DNA of 64,000 bases from Aliishimia sp963678085 (GCA_963678085.1 OY782680.1:496001-560000), one strand, 5' to 3'. Shown: positions 35,441-45,588, numbered from the stretch's first letter. Notes: generated by a model from the letters alone, not told the origin. Translations and numbers: made by a program.

Positions 35441-38400
35441 TTAGCCCAGCGGCTTAAACAAATCCGCCAGTGTTTTCTCGTCAAAGAGCGGCTCTGAGGC
35501 ATCATGGCTCTCTGACAATAGCGCATCAGCCAGGGCTTGTTTCTTGGCTTGTAGGCCTAGGATTTTTTCCTCGACCGTCCCGGTCGCCACAAGTCGGTGC
35601 ACGAAGACGGGCTTGGTTTGGCCGATGCGATGGGCGCGGTCCATGGCTTGCCTCTCGACCGCCGGGTTCCACCAGGGATCATAAAGGATCACCGTATCGG
35701 CCTCGGTCAAGGTCAGGCCCACGCCCCCTGCCTTGAGGCTCAGCAGGAAGACATCCGCCTCACCGTTCTGGAAGGCCTCAAGCACCGCCGCGCGGTCTTT
35801 GGTTTGCCCGGTGAGCGTGACAAAGCGGTGGCCCATCTCGGTGAGATCTTCAGCGATCAGATCCAGCATTGTTGTGAATTGGGAAAAGACCAGCACCCGG
35901 CGGCCCTCGGCGATAAGCTCGGTGAGCAGCTCACGTAGGCGGGCACGTTTGGCGCTATCGGTGACAGAGCGGGCCGCATCCGATTTCACCAGCTTTGGAT
36001 CGCAGCACACTTGACGCAGTTTCAGCAAGGCATCCAGAATGGTGATCTGCGCCCCATTGAACCCACGGGCATGCACCGCATCGCGCACCCGCTCATCCAT
36101 CGCCGCGCGTACGGTTTCATATAGCGCTTGCTGGGCCTTGGGCAGCTCGATCTGTTCCAGAATTTCGGTGCGGGGTGGCAGCTCTGAGGCAACCTCCTCT
36201 TTGGTGCGCCGCAACAGAAAAGGCTTTACCCGTCGGTTCAGCCGCTCTTGCGCCTGGGCGTCGCCATGTTTTTCGATGGGTGTGCGGAAGAGCGAAACAA
36301 AGGTTTTGCGATTGCCCAAAAGCCCCGGCACCACCCAATCAAATAGCGTCCATAGATCTTGCAAAGAGTTCTCAAGCGGCGTTCCGGTCAGCGCAAGTCG
36401 CCCGGTGCAGGGCAATTCCCGCAAGGATTTGGCCATTTGCGAGGCTGGGTTTTTCAGGGTTTGCGCCTCATCCAGAATGATCAAATCCCAGTTTTGTGCT
36501 TTGAGAATATCCTTGTCACGCGCCAGCAGCGGATAGGTGGTCAGCACTAGATCGGCCTTTGGGATGTCTTCGATCAGCTCGCGCCGTTTCAGCCCCTGAA
36601 AGGTGAGCAATTGCAAATCCGGCGTAAATTGCGCCGCTTGGCTGGCCCAGGAATGGAGCAGGCTGGTGGGCGCAATCAACAGCGATGGCCCGCGCCCTTT
36701 TCGCGCCAGTACCGTGGTAAGCCCCTGCACGGTTTTGCCCAAACCCATATCGTCGGCCAGCACCCCGCCAAATCCCGCATCGGTCAGCCGCGACATCCAA
36801 TCCGCGCCAAAGCTCTGATAGGGGCGCAGCTCGGCGGTGAGGCCCTCGGGCGGTTCAAAGGCGCGCTCTTCGCTCAAAGACCGAAACGCCTCGGCCAGCG
36901 GCAAGATCCCGGCATTGTCGGAAAAAGGCACATCACTGCCCGCCAGCGCCTCTTGCACTTCGCGCGCAAGGCTCGCATCGGTGGGGTGCATTTGTTCCAG
37001 CTCAGCCTGGCGACGCAAAAACAGATGCAGCACCGGCGCAATTGGGGCAAGAGAGATCTCCGCATATTGGCCGGGCTTAATTTCCACATAGGCTGGGATA
37101 TTCGTGAGATCCTGTGCCAATTCTTCGGGGCTGGGCAAAGCGGTTAGATCATAGCGCCCTGCGAGCTGCTCCATAAATGCGGCGATCATTGGGGCCATAT
37201 CGAGCGTGTGATCGCCAATCCGCGCCTGAAACCCCAGAGAGAACCAATCATGGCCGGCAAAGCCTTCGCCGCTTTCAGCATTGGTGGAGATGGAAAAATC
37301 CGCCTCTGCCTCGGTCAGCTTAAAGGGCCATTTGGGCGATTGGTCAATCTGCCAGCCCTCGGCTTTCAGCTTAGGCAGGGTCTGAAAGGTGAACAGCATC
37401 GCCTCGCGCGACTCTTCATCGGGAAAGACCAGATCGGCATCCAGCATTTTTTCCGAAGGCATGAAATCGCCTTCATAAGGCTCTATCGCGCCGCTGGCCT
37501 CAATCCGCGCAAAACAGGCCTCTTCCCATTTGCGATCGCGCCTGAGCGTCGTAATCTCGCCATCACGCACCAGACGCGGGCTGCCATGTTCGTATAGCTC
37601 GACCTCTTGGCCCTCATAGTCAAAGCGCAAAGTCATCACCGGCAAGGTATAGGTTGGCTCACGATACCAACTGCGCCCACTGGTTTTGGCCACATCCAGG
37701 GTCAGCTTGGCGGTTTTGGTTTTTGCCTTGCGCGTGGTTTCTTTGATGCGCGCAGGCTTGGGCAGGGGCAAAGACCCCAAGCGCGTGGGCAGGGCTGTGC
37801 TCACAGCATTCAAATCTTGCGGGGACAGTTCCGGGCTCTGCGCCACGAGCTGCATCACCTCTGGGGAAACAGTGCCCTCAAGCGCGCCAACAAGCCCACG
37901 ATTGCGGTCAATCCAAATCTGCTCTGCCCCGATCTGCACGATTTCTCCATGGGCAAATCCGAGCCTTTGGCGACCATTGCTTTGTGTTTCCCATTTCAGA
38001 TCTGGGACCGCGCGTTCCTGCGACCAACTCAGGCGCGTTTCGGTGTTATTCTCCCAAAAGAGCCGCTCGGTTTCGCAAAGCTGTTTGATCAGATCCGCGC
38101 CAAAAGAGGGGGCGCGCTGCAGGGCATCTGGCACACTAGAGCCGCCATAATAGCTGTAATGATCATTGATCAGCTTGGCCTCGGCGAGTTGGGAGAGCAG
38201 GTCAAGATCCACGGGGCGGATGAATTTAGCGACAGTATTGCGCAGGTTTTGCAGCACATTATAGCGCTGCATCGTCTTATTGAGCGCGGTGCCCTTGGCA
38301 TTGATGCGCCCTTTCCAGACAGAGATTTTCACCGCACCTTGGGGCGTTTCCAGCAGATAAAGCAGCCGCTCTTTGACCTTAGCCGGGTAATCTTCTGGCC

Positions 38401-38764
38401 GCTCCTCCGGTTTGGGCGGCTCAGCCACCTCTGCGGCGCGCGCCAGCCACAGCTGCACCTCGCGGGATACCTGAGACTGATTGGCGGGCTGTTTCGGCGG
38501 TTTTGATGCCTGATCACGAAACCAAGTAAAAAGCGCCGCCGCCACATGTTTGCAATTATATCCAACCGGGCAAGAGCACATGCCCTCGACACCGCCACGC
38601 GGGGAAATCTCGATCTCTTGGGTATAAAAATCGCCGCGCCCATTGGAGACCTCTGCCAAGAGCCGCTTATGCGGATCGCCAATCAGATTTCGCGCATAGC
38701 CCTTGCGCGCATAATCCATGCCCCGCGCCAATGAGCGATCATCAAAACTATCAAACCAATCCAT
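35441..38764 (-). CDS. SNF2-family helicase with SWIM zinc finger
   Basis: 1107 residues. A SWIM zinc finger lies near the N-terminus (CSCPVGYNCKH; Cys63, Cys65, Cys71, His73), followed by a long middle region. The SNF2 ATPase occupies about residues 650-1090: Walker A DDMGLGKTVQG, DEAQ box ILDEAQTLKN, and motif VI QAMDRAHRIGQTK. Such proteins remodel protein-DNA complexes; bacterial members are linked to transcription recycling or repair. It converges on the BLUF gene with 12 bp between stops. Confidence 0.93.
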   Translation of the reverse strand: MDWFDSFDDRSLARGMDYARKGYARNLIGDPHKRLLAEVSNGRGDFYTQEIEISPRGGVEGMCSCPVGYNCKHVAAALFTWFRDQASKPPKQPANQSQVSREVQLWLARAAEVAEPPKPEERPEDYPAKVKERLLYLLETPQGAVKISVWKGRINAKGTALNKTMQRYNVLQNLRNTVAKFIRPVDLDLLSQLAEAKLINDHYSYYGGSSVPDALQRAPSFGADLIKQLCETERLFWENNTETRLSWSQERAVPDLKWETQSNGRQRLGFAHGEIVQIGAEQIWIDRNRGLVGALEGTVSPEVMQLVAQSPELSPQDLNAVSTALPTRLGSLPLPKPARIKETTRKAKTKTAKLTLDVAKTSGRSWYREPTYTLPVMTLRFDYEGQEVELYEHGSPRLVRDGEITTLRRDRKWEEACFARIEASGAIEPYEGDFMPSEKMLDADLVFPDEESREAMLFTFQTLPKLKAEGWQIDQSPKWPFKLTEAEADFSISTNAESGEGFAGHDWFSLGFQARIGDHTLDMAPMIAAFMEQLAGRYDLTALPSPEELAQDLTNIPAYVEIKPGQYAEISLAPIAPVLHLFLRRQAELEQMHPTDASLAREVQEALAGSDVPFSDNAGILPLAEAFRSLSEERAFEPPEGLTAELRPYQSFGADWMSRLTDAGFGGVLADDMGLGKTVQGLTTVLARKGRGPSLLIAPTSLLHSWASQAAQFTPDLQLLTFQGLKRRELIEDIPKADLVLTTYPLLARDKDILKAQNWDLIILDEAQTLKNPASQMAKSLRELPCTGRLALTGTPLENSLQDLWTLFDWVVPGLLGNRKTFVSLFRTPIEKHGDAQAQERLNRRVKPFLLRRTKEEVASELPPRTEILEQIELPKAQQALYETVRAAMDERVRDAVHARGFNGAQITILDALLKLRQVCCDPKLVKSDAARSVTDSAKRARLRELLTELIAEGRRVLVFSQFTTMLDLIAEDLTEMGHRFVTLTGQTKDRAAVLEAFQNGEADVFLLSLKAGGVGLTLTEADTVILYDPWWNPAVERQAMDRAHRIGQTKPVFVHRLVATGTVEEKILGLQAKKQALADALLSESHDASEPLFDEKTLADLFKPLG

Positions 38765-38931
38765 GACGTCCCCCCTTGGGGTTTTATGGAGCTGAGCTGA
38801 TCAAATGTAAATTGCGCCCGCGCTGGGAATAGCAAAAACCAAGCTTGTCCACAGGTTTGGTTTGACTTAGGAATTTATCTCGCCAGTCTTTGCAAGCCGG
38901 GTTGGCGATTGCATGTGAGAGGATCATGGTC

Positions 38932-39348
38932 ATGGGCACTATTAGAAAGCTTTTTGCATGTCTAGCGCTTTGCTTGCCAACTGGTCTTGCCGCGCAATCC
39001 GCGACGCTTTCGGTGGAGTTGAATGGCGCAGACACCATGGGCGAGGCCTGCCGCCTGACCTTTGTGATCCGAAATGGCTTGCCAATGGATGTCGAGAAAT
39101 TCGTCGTTGAGACAGTGCTTTTCACCAGCGATGGGCAGGTGAGTTTGCTGACGCTGTTTGACTTTGCGCGCGTGCCAGCGGGGCGGCTTCGGGTGCGGCA
39201 ATTTCAGGTGCCAAACGCAAGCTGCGATGCGATTTCCATGGTGCTCATCAACGGGGCCGATACTTGCACGGGCGAGGGGCTTGATGCGCGTAGTTGCGAA
39301 GCGGCCATGTCCGTATCAAGTCGAACCAGCATCGCGCTAGAGGGCTAG
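38932..39348 (+). CDS. Small periplasmic protein at the head of the tonB operon
   Basis: 138 residues from ATG 38932 behind GAGAGGA (38917-38923). A signal peptide ends around ALA/AQS (residue about 22), and four cysteines follow. The domain looks beta-rich. The stop is 2 bp before exbB, so it belongs to the Ton operon. Function unknown; the location suggests a periplasmic accessory of the Ton complex. Confidence 0.72.
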   Translation: MGTIRKLFACLALCLPTGLAAQSATLSVELNGADTMGEACRLTFVIRNGLPMDVEKFVVETVLFTSDGQVSLLTLFDFARVPAGRLRVRQFQVPNASCDAISMVLINGADTCTGEGLDARSCEAAMSVSSRTSIALEG

Positions 39349-39350
39349 GG

Positions 39351-39986
39351 ATGAGCGAACACATCACCCAGGCGCTTTTCGAAATCCTTGATATGGGCGG
39401 GCCGGTGGTGGCCGCGCTTGGGGTGATTTCGGTGCTCATGCTTGCGGTGGTGCTCTATAAGCTCTGGCAGTTTAGCGCCGCGCGTGTGGGTCGGCATAAG
39501 GCGATCAAAACCGCGCTGAGCGCTTGGGACCAAGGGCGCGCGAGCGATGCGAAACGCAGCCTTGACAGCGCCCGCTCCTACCTTGCGCCGATCATTGCCC
39601 AAGCGCTGGCGGCAGGCCCCTCTCCAGATCTGCGCGCCCGGCTTGAGGCTGAGGCCGAAATCGCTTTTGCCCAGCTTGAACGTGGCTTTCGGTTGCTGGA
39701 TTCCGTGGCCCAGCTTGCGCCTTTGCTGGGGCTCTTTGGCACTGTTTTGGGGATGATCGAAGCCTTTCAGGCGTTGCAAAATGCAGGCTCTGCGGTGGAT
39801 CCCTCTTTGCTTGCGGGGGGAATTTGGGTGGCGCTTTTGACCACGGCTGTGGGGCTTGGCGTGGCGATGCCAACCTCGCTTATTCTGTCTTGGTTTGATG
39901 GGAAAATGGCGGCAGAGCGCGCTTTTGCTGACCATGCTCTGAGCATCGCCCTGGCCCCGCAGACCGCCACCCATGCCGCTGCGTAG
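39351..39986 (+). CDS. exbB: ExbB/TolQ/MotA-family proton channel
   Basis: 211 residues from ATG 39351, which directly follows the upstream stop. Three membrane helices (about 15-35, 120-140, 155-180) and the conserved LLGLFGTVLGMIEAF block identify the family. With ExbD and TonB it uses the proton gradient to drive outer-membrane uptake. It overlaps the first exbD by 14 bp. Confidence 0.92.
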   Translation: MSEHITQALFEILDMGGPVVAALGVISVLMLAVVLYKLWQFSAARVGRHKAIKTALSAWDQGRASDAKRSLDSARSYLAPIIAQALAAGPSPDLRARLEAEAEIAFAQLERGFRLLDSVAQLAPLLGLFGTVLGMIEAFQALQNAGSAVDPSLLAGGIWVALLTTAVGLGVAMPTSLILSWFDGKMAAERAFADHALSIALAPQTATHAAA

Positions 39987-40347
39987 CGCAAAACGCCGCG
40001 CAAGGCTGTCGATGACCTCGCTGATCGACGTGATCTTTTTGCTGCTCTTGTTCTTTATGCTCTCGTCAACCTTTTCCAAATTTGCGGAGGTTGAGATCAC
40101 GGCGGCTGGTAGCGGCGCGGGCGGCTCAGAGGGGCAAACCTATTTCCTTCGCCTTGCCGGTGATGGCATGACGCTGAACGGGCGCGCTATGACCCTTGAC
40201 GTTCTGGTGGGCTCTTTTGCTGAGACGGCCGGCGGGACGGTGCTGGTCAGTGTGACGGGCGATGCAAATGCGCAGCAGCTCACAGATGTGCTGGTCGCTT
40301 TGCGCGGCCAGCCCGAGCTGTCTATCGCCGTGCTTGGAGGGGCGTGA
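39973..40347 (+). CDS. exbD: ExbD/TolR-family protein (first copy)
   Basis: 124 residues: N-terminal basic stretch, a single helix with the essential aspartate in SLIDVIFLLLLFFML (Asp near residue 17), and a periplasmic domain. Overlaps exbB by 14 bp and the second exbD by 4 bp. Confidence 0.9.
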   Translation: MPLRSAKRRARLSMTSLIDVIFLLLLFFMLSSTFSKFAEVEITAAGSGAGGSEGQTYFLRLAGDGMTLNGRAMTLDVLVGSFAETAGGTVLVSVTGDANAQQLTDVLVALRGQPELSIAVLGGA

Positions 40348-40727
40348 TGCGCAAAGCTGAGCCCCGCCGCAAGCCGGAACCAACGATTGCGCTGATCAAT
40401 ATCGTGTTTTTGATGCTGGTCTTCTTTATGGTCGCGGGAACACTCTCGGCGCCGCTCACCTCTGATCTCAAACTGGTGCAGACCAAAGATCTTGAAGGGC
40501 GCGAGCCGCCCGATGCGCTGGTGATCTTACCCGATGGCGCGCTCAGCTTTCGGGGGAAAGAGACTGAGACTGTCGAAAGCTATATCGCTTCGCTTGAGGA
40601 TAAAACCATCGCCCGGCTCGTGCCCGACCAAAATGCACCTGCACTGCGGCTTATTGAGGTCGCCAAGGCGCTGCGCGATGCGGGAGCGCAAAAGGTCATG
40701 ATTGTGACCGAGCGAGCGCTCAGATGA
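40344..40727 (+). CDS. ExbD/TolR-family protein (second copy)
   Basis: 127 residues, the same topology as its neighbour but not a close copy. The helix ALINIVFLMLVFFMVAG has Asn at the position of the essential Asp of the first copy, so it may lack proton-relay function and serve a structural role. Overlaps on both sides are 4 bp (ATGA type), implying translational coupling. Confidence 0.88.
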   Translation: MMRKAEPRRKPEPTIALINIVFLMLVFFMVAGTLSAPLTSDLKLVQTKDLEGREPPDALVILPDGALSFRGKETETVESYIASLEDKTIARLVPDQNAPALRLIEVAKALRDAGAQKVMIVTERALR

Positions 40728-41611
40728 TCAAATCCTCACCCGTCTTGGCCCTGATCGCCATCAGCCTGTCTGCCTTGATGCATATGAGCGGGCTCTATGG
40801 GTTTTGGGAAGCGCAGGAGAGCGTGCAAATGGCAGGCGGCACCCCTCAGCCGGTTGCGCGGCTTGGCAATAGTTTTCGCGATGTAGCAACCGGCGTGCTT
40901 GAGGCGCGCGAGAGCAGTGAAGAGATTTTGCCCGAAGAGATAACCGAGCACATGCAGGCCGAACGCCCCCAGACTGAGATCGCCCCAGTGCAATCAATGC
41001 AGATTGAAGCGGTTGTGTCAAAGCCGTTGCCGCCCGCGCAAACAGCTGCGCTTAAACCACTTGCGATACCGCCCTCCGTGCCTTTGGCCGTGACCACCGA
41101 TATGCCTCAGATCAAGCCAGCAGAAATAGCCCCTGTAGAGCCCGCAATTTTGGAGCCCATCGAGGAAGACACAAGTAAACTCACAACTTCGGTCCGCCCG
41201 CCCAGCACGCGGCCAAAGCCACGGCCAAAACCGCAGGGCAATACCACTGCGAATGTCCAGCAGGAAAGCGCTGGGGCTTCTGACGGGCAGGCTCACAGCA
41301 ATTCGGCGCAAAGATCCCAATCCAATGCGCAGGCCAAGCCCGAGGCGGGAAATGCGGCGATGAGCAATTACATGGGGCAGGTTCGCAGAAAAATTGACCG
41401 GGCGCAGCGGCGCACAAGTTTTCGGGGCCGGGCCACAGTGCAATTTACGCTCAGTGCGAATGGCAAACTAACATCGCTCAAAATCACCAAAAGCACGGGC
41501 TCAACGCGATATGATAACGCGGCCCTGCAAATCATCCGCCGCGCCGCGCCCTTCCCTAAGAACCCGCTCGGCAAGCCACATGTTTTTACCATCGCGATTG
41601 GCGCGCGGTGA
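40724..41611 (+). CDS. tonB: TonB-family energy transducer
   Basis: 295 residues. N-terminal helix (about 8-25), a long Pro/Glu/Ala-rich periplasmic linker with repeats of PRPKP type, and a C-terminal TonB domain (about 205-295; ATVQFTLSANGKLTSLKITK, AALQIIRRAAPFPKNP). No TonB-dependent receptor lies in the window, so the substrate is unknown. Confidence 0.88.
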   Translation: MIKSSPVLALIAISLSALMHMSGLYGFWEAQESVQMAGGTPQPVARLGNSFRDVATGVLEARESSEEILPEEITEHMQAERPQTEIAPVQSMQIEAVVSKPLPPAQTAALKPLAIPPSVPLAVTTDMPQIKPAEIAPVEPAILEPIEEDTSKLTTSVRPPSTRPKPRPKPQGNTTANVQQESAGASDGQAHSNSAQRSQSNAQAKPEAGNAAMSNYMGQVRRKIDRAQRRTSFRGRATVQFTLSANGKLTSLKITKSTGSTRYDNAALQIIRRAAPFPKNPLGKPHVFTIAIGAR

Positions 41612-41663
41612 TTGCCAAACCCGTCCTGCCCAGATACCGTTCCCTGCCTGTGAGAGAACTAAA

Positions 41664-42401
41664 ATGACCTATCATCCCTTTTTCATCTATGGTGAGACCC
41701 GGCCCGGTCGCTGGGTGATCACTTGCGATCATGCGTCAAACACTGTGCCCGAGTTCGTCAATGGCGGCTCGTTGGGATTGCCCGAGGCCGAAATGCAGCG
41801 GCATATCGCCTGGGATCCGGGGGCGGCTGGGGTGGCTAAGGCGCTTGGCGCCGCGCTTGATGGCCCGGTGATCTGTTCCAATTTTTCGCGTCTGGTGATT
41901 GATCCCAACCGCGGGCGCAACGATCCGACCTTGCTGATGAAGCTTTATGACGGAACGATCATTCCAGGGAACCGAAACGCGGGCCCGGATGAATTGAATG
42001 CGCGGCTTAAGGCGTGCTATCATCCCTATCACGCGGCTTTGGAAAAGCTCACGGCGCGCCCCGGTGCGGTGGTTGTTTCGGTGCATTCCTTCACGCCGCA
42101 GCTGAGTGGGCGCGCCAAACGCCCTTGGGAAATTGGGATTCTTTATGCGGGCGATACACGTTTGTCTGATCCTTTGATCGAAGCCCTTGACGCAGAGCCG
42201 GATTTGACCGTGGGTCGCAACCAGCCCTATTCGGGCCATTTGCCCGGTGATGCGGTGGATCGTCATGCTTTGCAACACGGGCGGGCGAATGCGTTGCTGG
42301 AATTGCGCCAAGATGTGATAGAAACTGAGGCGCAGCAGATCGCCTGGGCTGAGCGGCTTGCCCCCATGCTAAAAGACGCACTGAGCGCCGCAAATTTATA
42401 G
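41664..42401 (+). CDS. N-formylglutamate amidohydrolase-family protein
   Basis: 245 residues from ATG 41664; the frame further upstream is a shadow of tonB. Blocks such as WVITCDHASNTVPEF, DPGAAGVA, CSNFSRLVIDPNRG and VVSVHSFTP match the FGase superfamily. Members hydrolyse N-formylglutamate in histidine degradation, but this one is away from hut genes, so the substrate is open. It heads a short co-directional set with DUF1244 and a GST. Confidence 0.85.
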   Translation: MTYHPFFIYGETRPGRWVITCDHASNTVPEFVNGGSLGLPEAEMQRHIAWDPGAAGVAKALGAALDGPVICSNFSRLVIDPNRGRNDPTLLMKLYDGTIIPGNRNAGPDELNARLKACYHPYHAALEKLTARPGAVVVSVHSFTPQLSGRAKRPWEIGILYAGDTRLSDPLIEALDAEPDLTVGRNQPYSGHLPGDAVDRHALQHGRANALLELRQDVIETEAQQIAWAERLAPMLKDALSAANL

Positions 42402-42412
42402 GAAGAGAAACG

Positions 42413-42724
42413 ATGGACAACCAAACCCAAATCGAACTTGAAGCCGCCGCCTTTCGCCGCCTTCGTGAACATCTCATGGAAAAGCGCACCGATGTGCAAA
42501 ATATCGACCTGATGAATATGGCCGGGTTTTGCCGCAATTGTCTCAGCTGTTGGTATCAAGAAGCGGCGGCGGAAAAAGGCATCGAGATGAGTAAAGACAC
42601 AGCGCGCGAGGCATTTTACGGCATGAGTATGGCGGAGTGGAAAGCGAATTACCAGACTGAGGCGAGTTCTGAGCAGCAAGAGGCGTTCAAGAAAAGCTTT
42701 GCTGAGAATGTCGGGCAGGCATGA
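42413..42724 (+). CDS. DUF1244 protein
   Basis: 103 residues. The motif MNMAGFCRNCLSCWYQEAA with three cysteines is the mark of this small family, which includes a structurally known alphaproteobacterial protein of unknown function. Overlaps the GST start by four bases. Confidence 0.88.
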   Translation: MDNQTQIELEAAAFRRLREHLMEKRTDVQNIDLMNMAGFCRNCLSCWYQEAAAEKGIEMSKDTAREAFYGMSMAEWKANYQTEASSEQQEAFKKSFAENVGQA

Positions 42725-43350
42725 TCTTTTATGATTGCGCAACTGCGCCCAGCCCGAGACGCGCGCGCATGGCGCTGGTCGAAAAAGGGGTAGAGGTCGA
42801 AACCCGGCAGGTGGATCTGCGCAAAGGCGAGCAGCTCGGGGAAGAGTTTCGCGCGATTAACCCGCGCGCCACAGTGCCGGTTCTGGTTGTGGATGCTGAT
42901 ACGGTGCTCACCGAAAACCTCGCCATCGCCGCCTATCTTGAAGAAATTGCCCCAAACCCACCGCTTTTTGGCACAAGTGCAATCGAGCGCGCGATGGTCT
43001 GGCAATGGACGGCGGTCTGCGAGCAGCAAGGGCTTATGGCGATGGGCGAAGCACTGCGCAACGGCTCGGCGGCCATGAAAGATCGCGCACTGCCCGGACC
43101 CGAGCGCATCGCGCAAATCCCGCAATTGGCAGAGCGGGGGCGCGTGCGGTTTGCGCGGTTCAAAGCAATGCTCGATAGTCATTTCAAAGATCACGCCTAT
43201 CTGGCGAATGAGACGTTTTCCTATGCGGATATCACGGCCTTTGTTGTTTGTGATTATGCCAAGGTGATCGGCATGGCGGTGGACGAGGCGCATCCGCATC
43301 TGCACGCCTGGATGATGAAACTGAAAGAGAGGCCAAGCGCGCAGGCTTAA
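42721..43350 (+). CDS. Glutathione S-transferase-family protein
   Basis: 209 residues. N-terminal thioredoxin fold (YDCATAPSPRRARMAL; NPRATVPVLV with the cis-proline; LTENLAIAAYL with the glutathione-binding Glu/Asn) and a helical C-terminal domain. No specific substrate can be given. It converges with the GGDEF-EAL gene, overlapping its stop by four bases. Confidence 0.88.
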   Translation: MIFYDCATAPSPRRARMALVEKGVEVETRQVDLRKGEQLGEEFRAINPRATVPVLVVDADTVLTENLAIAAYLEEIAPNPPLFGTSAIERAMVWQWTAVCEQQGLMAMGEALRNGSAAMKDRALPGPERIAQIPQLAERGRVRFARFKAMLDSHFKDHAYLANETFSYADITAFVVCDYAKVIGMAVDEAHPHLHAWMMKLKERPSAQA

Positions 43351-45542
43351 GCGCCTTGTGCTGCAATCTTTCGCACGAGGCTTTCATGCAAATCGAATTG
43401 AGAGAGTATCTCGCTTAGGGGCATTGGCGCGCCGAAATAATAGCCCTGTAGGCGGTCGCAACCGAGTTCGGTGAGCAGCTGCGCCTGTTCCTTGGTTTCG
43501 ACCCCTTCGGCGGTGGCGGGGATATTGAGCGCGTTGCCGATTTCGATGAGCGAGCGCACGATCTTGGCCGAGCGCTCGGAGGTGCAGACATGTTTGGTTA
43601 AGCTGCGATCAATTTTGAAACGGTCCGGGGCAAGACGCTCCAATGCGATGATCGAGGCGCGGCCCGAGCCAAAATCGTCAAGCTCAATCCCGATTCCCGC
43701 ATCGCGCAAACGATCCAGTTGAAACCCGAAACTGTCGCGATATTCATCCAGAAAAATAGTCTCGACAAGCTCAATGGCAACATGACCGGGATAATCGCGG
43801 GATCGTTTTAAGAGGTGATCGAGATCGGTCGCCAACAGATGTTCCTGACTGGCGTTGAATGACAGATCGGGAGAACGCCTGCCAGCAAATGCTGCGCTAC
43901 ACTCGGTAATGGCATGTTCAAAAATCTGCTGATCAATATCGCCCAGCACGTTCAAATCATCGGCAAATTGCAAAAATGCGATTGGGGCGAGAACACCACG
44001 TTCAGGATGCCGCCATCGAGCAAGCGCCTCTAACCCGACAATCTGGCCGGTATGGGCATCGATTTGGGGTTGGTAGAGCGGGAAAAACTCTTTTCTATCC
44101 AGAGCCATAAGCAGCGCATCCCCCATAGCTTGGGTATTGCGCATCTCATCCAAATCGGCGCTGCTAAAGGCACTAACCTGGTTTCTGCCCAGGGACTTAG
44201 ATTTATAAAGCGCCACATCTGCGTGGATAAGCAGGTTTTCGCGATTGGACAGCGATGTCATCGAAATGCCAACACTGGCCCCAACCCGCAGCTCGCTATC
44301 TTGGTAGCGGATTGGTTGCCCGATAAGGTGCACGATCTCTTTCCCCAGCTCATAGGCGGTTGTTTCAACGCATTTTTCACATGGCTCATAGATGAGGATC
44401 ACAAATTCATCCCCGCCCAGACGTGCCAAATGGTCCTTTCCTTGCACAAGTTGACTGAGCCTTTCTGCGACGGTCTTTAAGACTTGGTCCCCGGCAGAAT
44501 GGCCAAGCGTGTCGTTGATATGTTTGAAACGATCAAGATCAATCACCAGCACCGCGAGCTCTCCGCCCCGCGCAGCGCGCTCTTGCCCCATGCGCGCCAA
44601 CTCTTCATCGACTGTGCGCCGGCTGCCCACAAGCGTCAGATCATCGCGATTCGCGCTCAAAAGTGCCTCTGCGCGCGCTTTTTCAAGCTCTTTGTTTTTC
44701 TCGCGCAATGTGTCTTGCTGGGCGATCACTTCGGTCACATCAATATTATGCACCACCATATCGCCATTGGGGGCAAAAACGCTTTTCGCCAGAAAGATAC
44801 GCCCATCGGTGAAATGGGTTACCGCGTCAATATTGCGCTCCATAAAGGCTTTGGTTGCGCTTTCAATCCACTGGGCTTCGTTATCGATGGCATCGACAAA
44901 ATGCCCACATCCCGCAGCAGCCTGAATGAATTCATCAAAGGTGATATTGGGTTCCTGATCCAGCGCGCGCCCCATCAATCGGGGGCCAAAGGCTTTGTTG
45001 CACAGGACGAGAATATTGTCCTTGTCCCAGACACCAAGCGGCGCATCAATTGCGTCAATCGAGAGCATAAGGCGGGACCAAAGCGCCTCGCGGCGGCCCG
45101 CCATATCCTCGAGCTGTTGCAGAACGCGCGCAACTTCTTCCTCGCGCTTCTTAACCTCCGTAATATCGCGGATGATGGCGACGCATAGTTTTTTGCCCGC
45201 GCTTGTGGTTGGTCCGTGGATGATCTGCACGCTGCTCCAAAAAGAGCTGCACTCTGCGTTCAGGCATTTGGCCTCAATCTCGTTGCTTACCCCGGTGCTT
45301 GTCGGCAGCAAAAGCGCATCTCGCAAGCTATCCGTGGCACTGGCGGTGAGGATAGAGCTAAGCGGTTTGCCCTTCACTTGCGCTAGCGTTAGGCCAATTC
45401 TATGCGTAAAGGCCTCATTGCACCACAGAATTTCTTCTTGCGAGGTTTCGGCATCAATTGCCAGCCCGATAACCGCATCTTGCGTTTGCCAGGCGATATC
45501 GCGCAAAAATTGCTCCAAAGGAAACACTCTACCTAAATACAC
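43347..45542 (-). CDS. PAS-PAS-GGDEF-EAL cyclic-di-GMP protein
   Basis: About 731 residues; the GTG start at 45542 is uncertain (a second GTG is 15 bases on). Two PAS domains (about 12-130 and 150-280), a short coiled coil, GGDEF (about 295-460; LARLGGDEFVIL, no RxxD inhibitory site) and EAL (about 475-725). The EAL catalytic residues look complete: GLEALARW, ELDDFGSG, FKIDRSL and AEGVET. It could therefore both make and cleave c-di-GMP, controlled through the PAS domains. No membrane anchor is seen. Confidence 0.92.
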   Translation of the reverse strand: MYLGRVFPLEQFLRDIAWQTQDAVIGLAIDAETSQEEILWCNEAFTHRIGLTLAQVKGKPLSSILTASATDSLRDALLLPTSTGVSNEIEAKCLNAECSSFWSSVQIIHGPTTSAGKKLCVAIIRDITEVKKREEEVARVLQQLEDMAGRREALWSRLMLSIDAIDAPLGVWDKDNILVLCNKAFGPRLMGRALDQEPNITFDEFIQAAAGCGHFVDAIDNEAQWIESATKAFMERNIDAVTHFTDGRIFLAKSVFAPNGDMVVHNIDVTEVIAQQDTLREKNKELEKARAEALLSANRDDLTLVGSRRTVDEELARMGQERAARGGELAVLVIDLDRFKHINDTLGHSAGDQVLKTVAERLSQLVQGKDHLARLGGDEFVILIYEPCEKCVETTAYELGKEIVHLIGQPIRYQDSELRVGASVGISMTSLSNRENLLIHADVALYKSKSLGRNQVSAFSSADLDEMRNTQAMGDALLMALDRKEFFPLYQPQIDAHTGQIVGLEALARWRHPERGVLAPIAFLQFADDLNVLGDIDQQIFEHAITECSAAFAGRRSPDLSFNASQEHLLATDLDHLLKRSRDYPGHVAIELVETIFLDEYRDSFGFQLDRLRDAGIGIELDDFGSGRASIIALERLAPDRFKIDRSLTKHVCTSERSAKIVRSLIEIGNALNIPATAEGVETKEQAQLLTELGCDRLQGYYFGAPMPLSEILSQFDLHESLVRKIAAQGA

Positions 45543-45588
45543 TTCGGATGAGTGTAGCAGGTAGAGGTTAATGGGATACCAACAGGCC

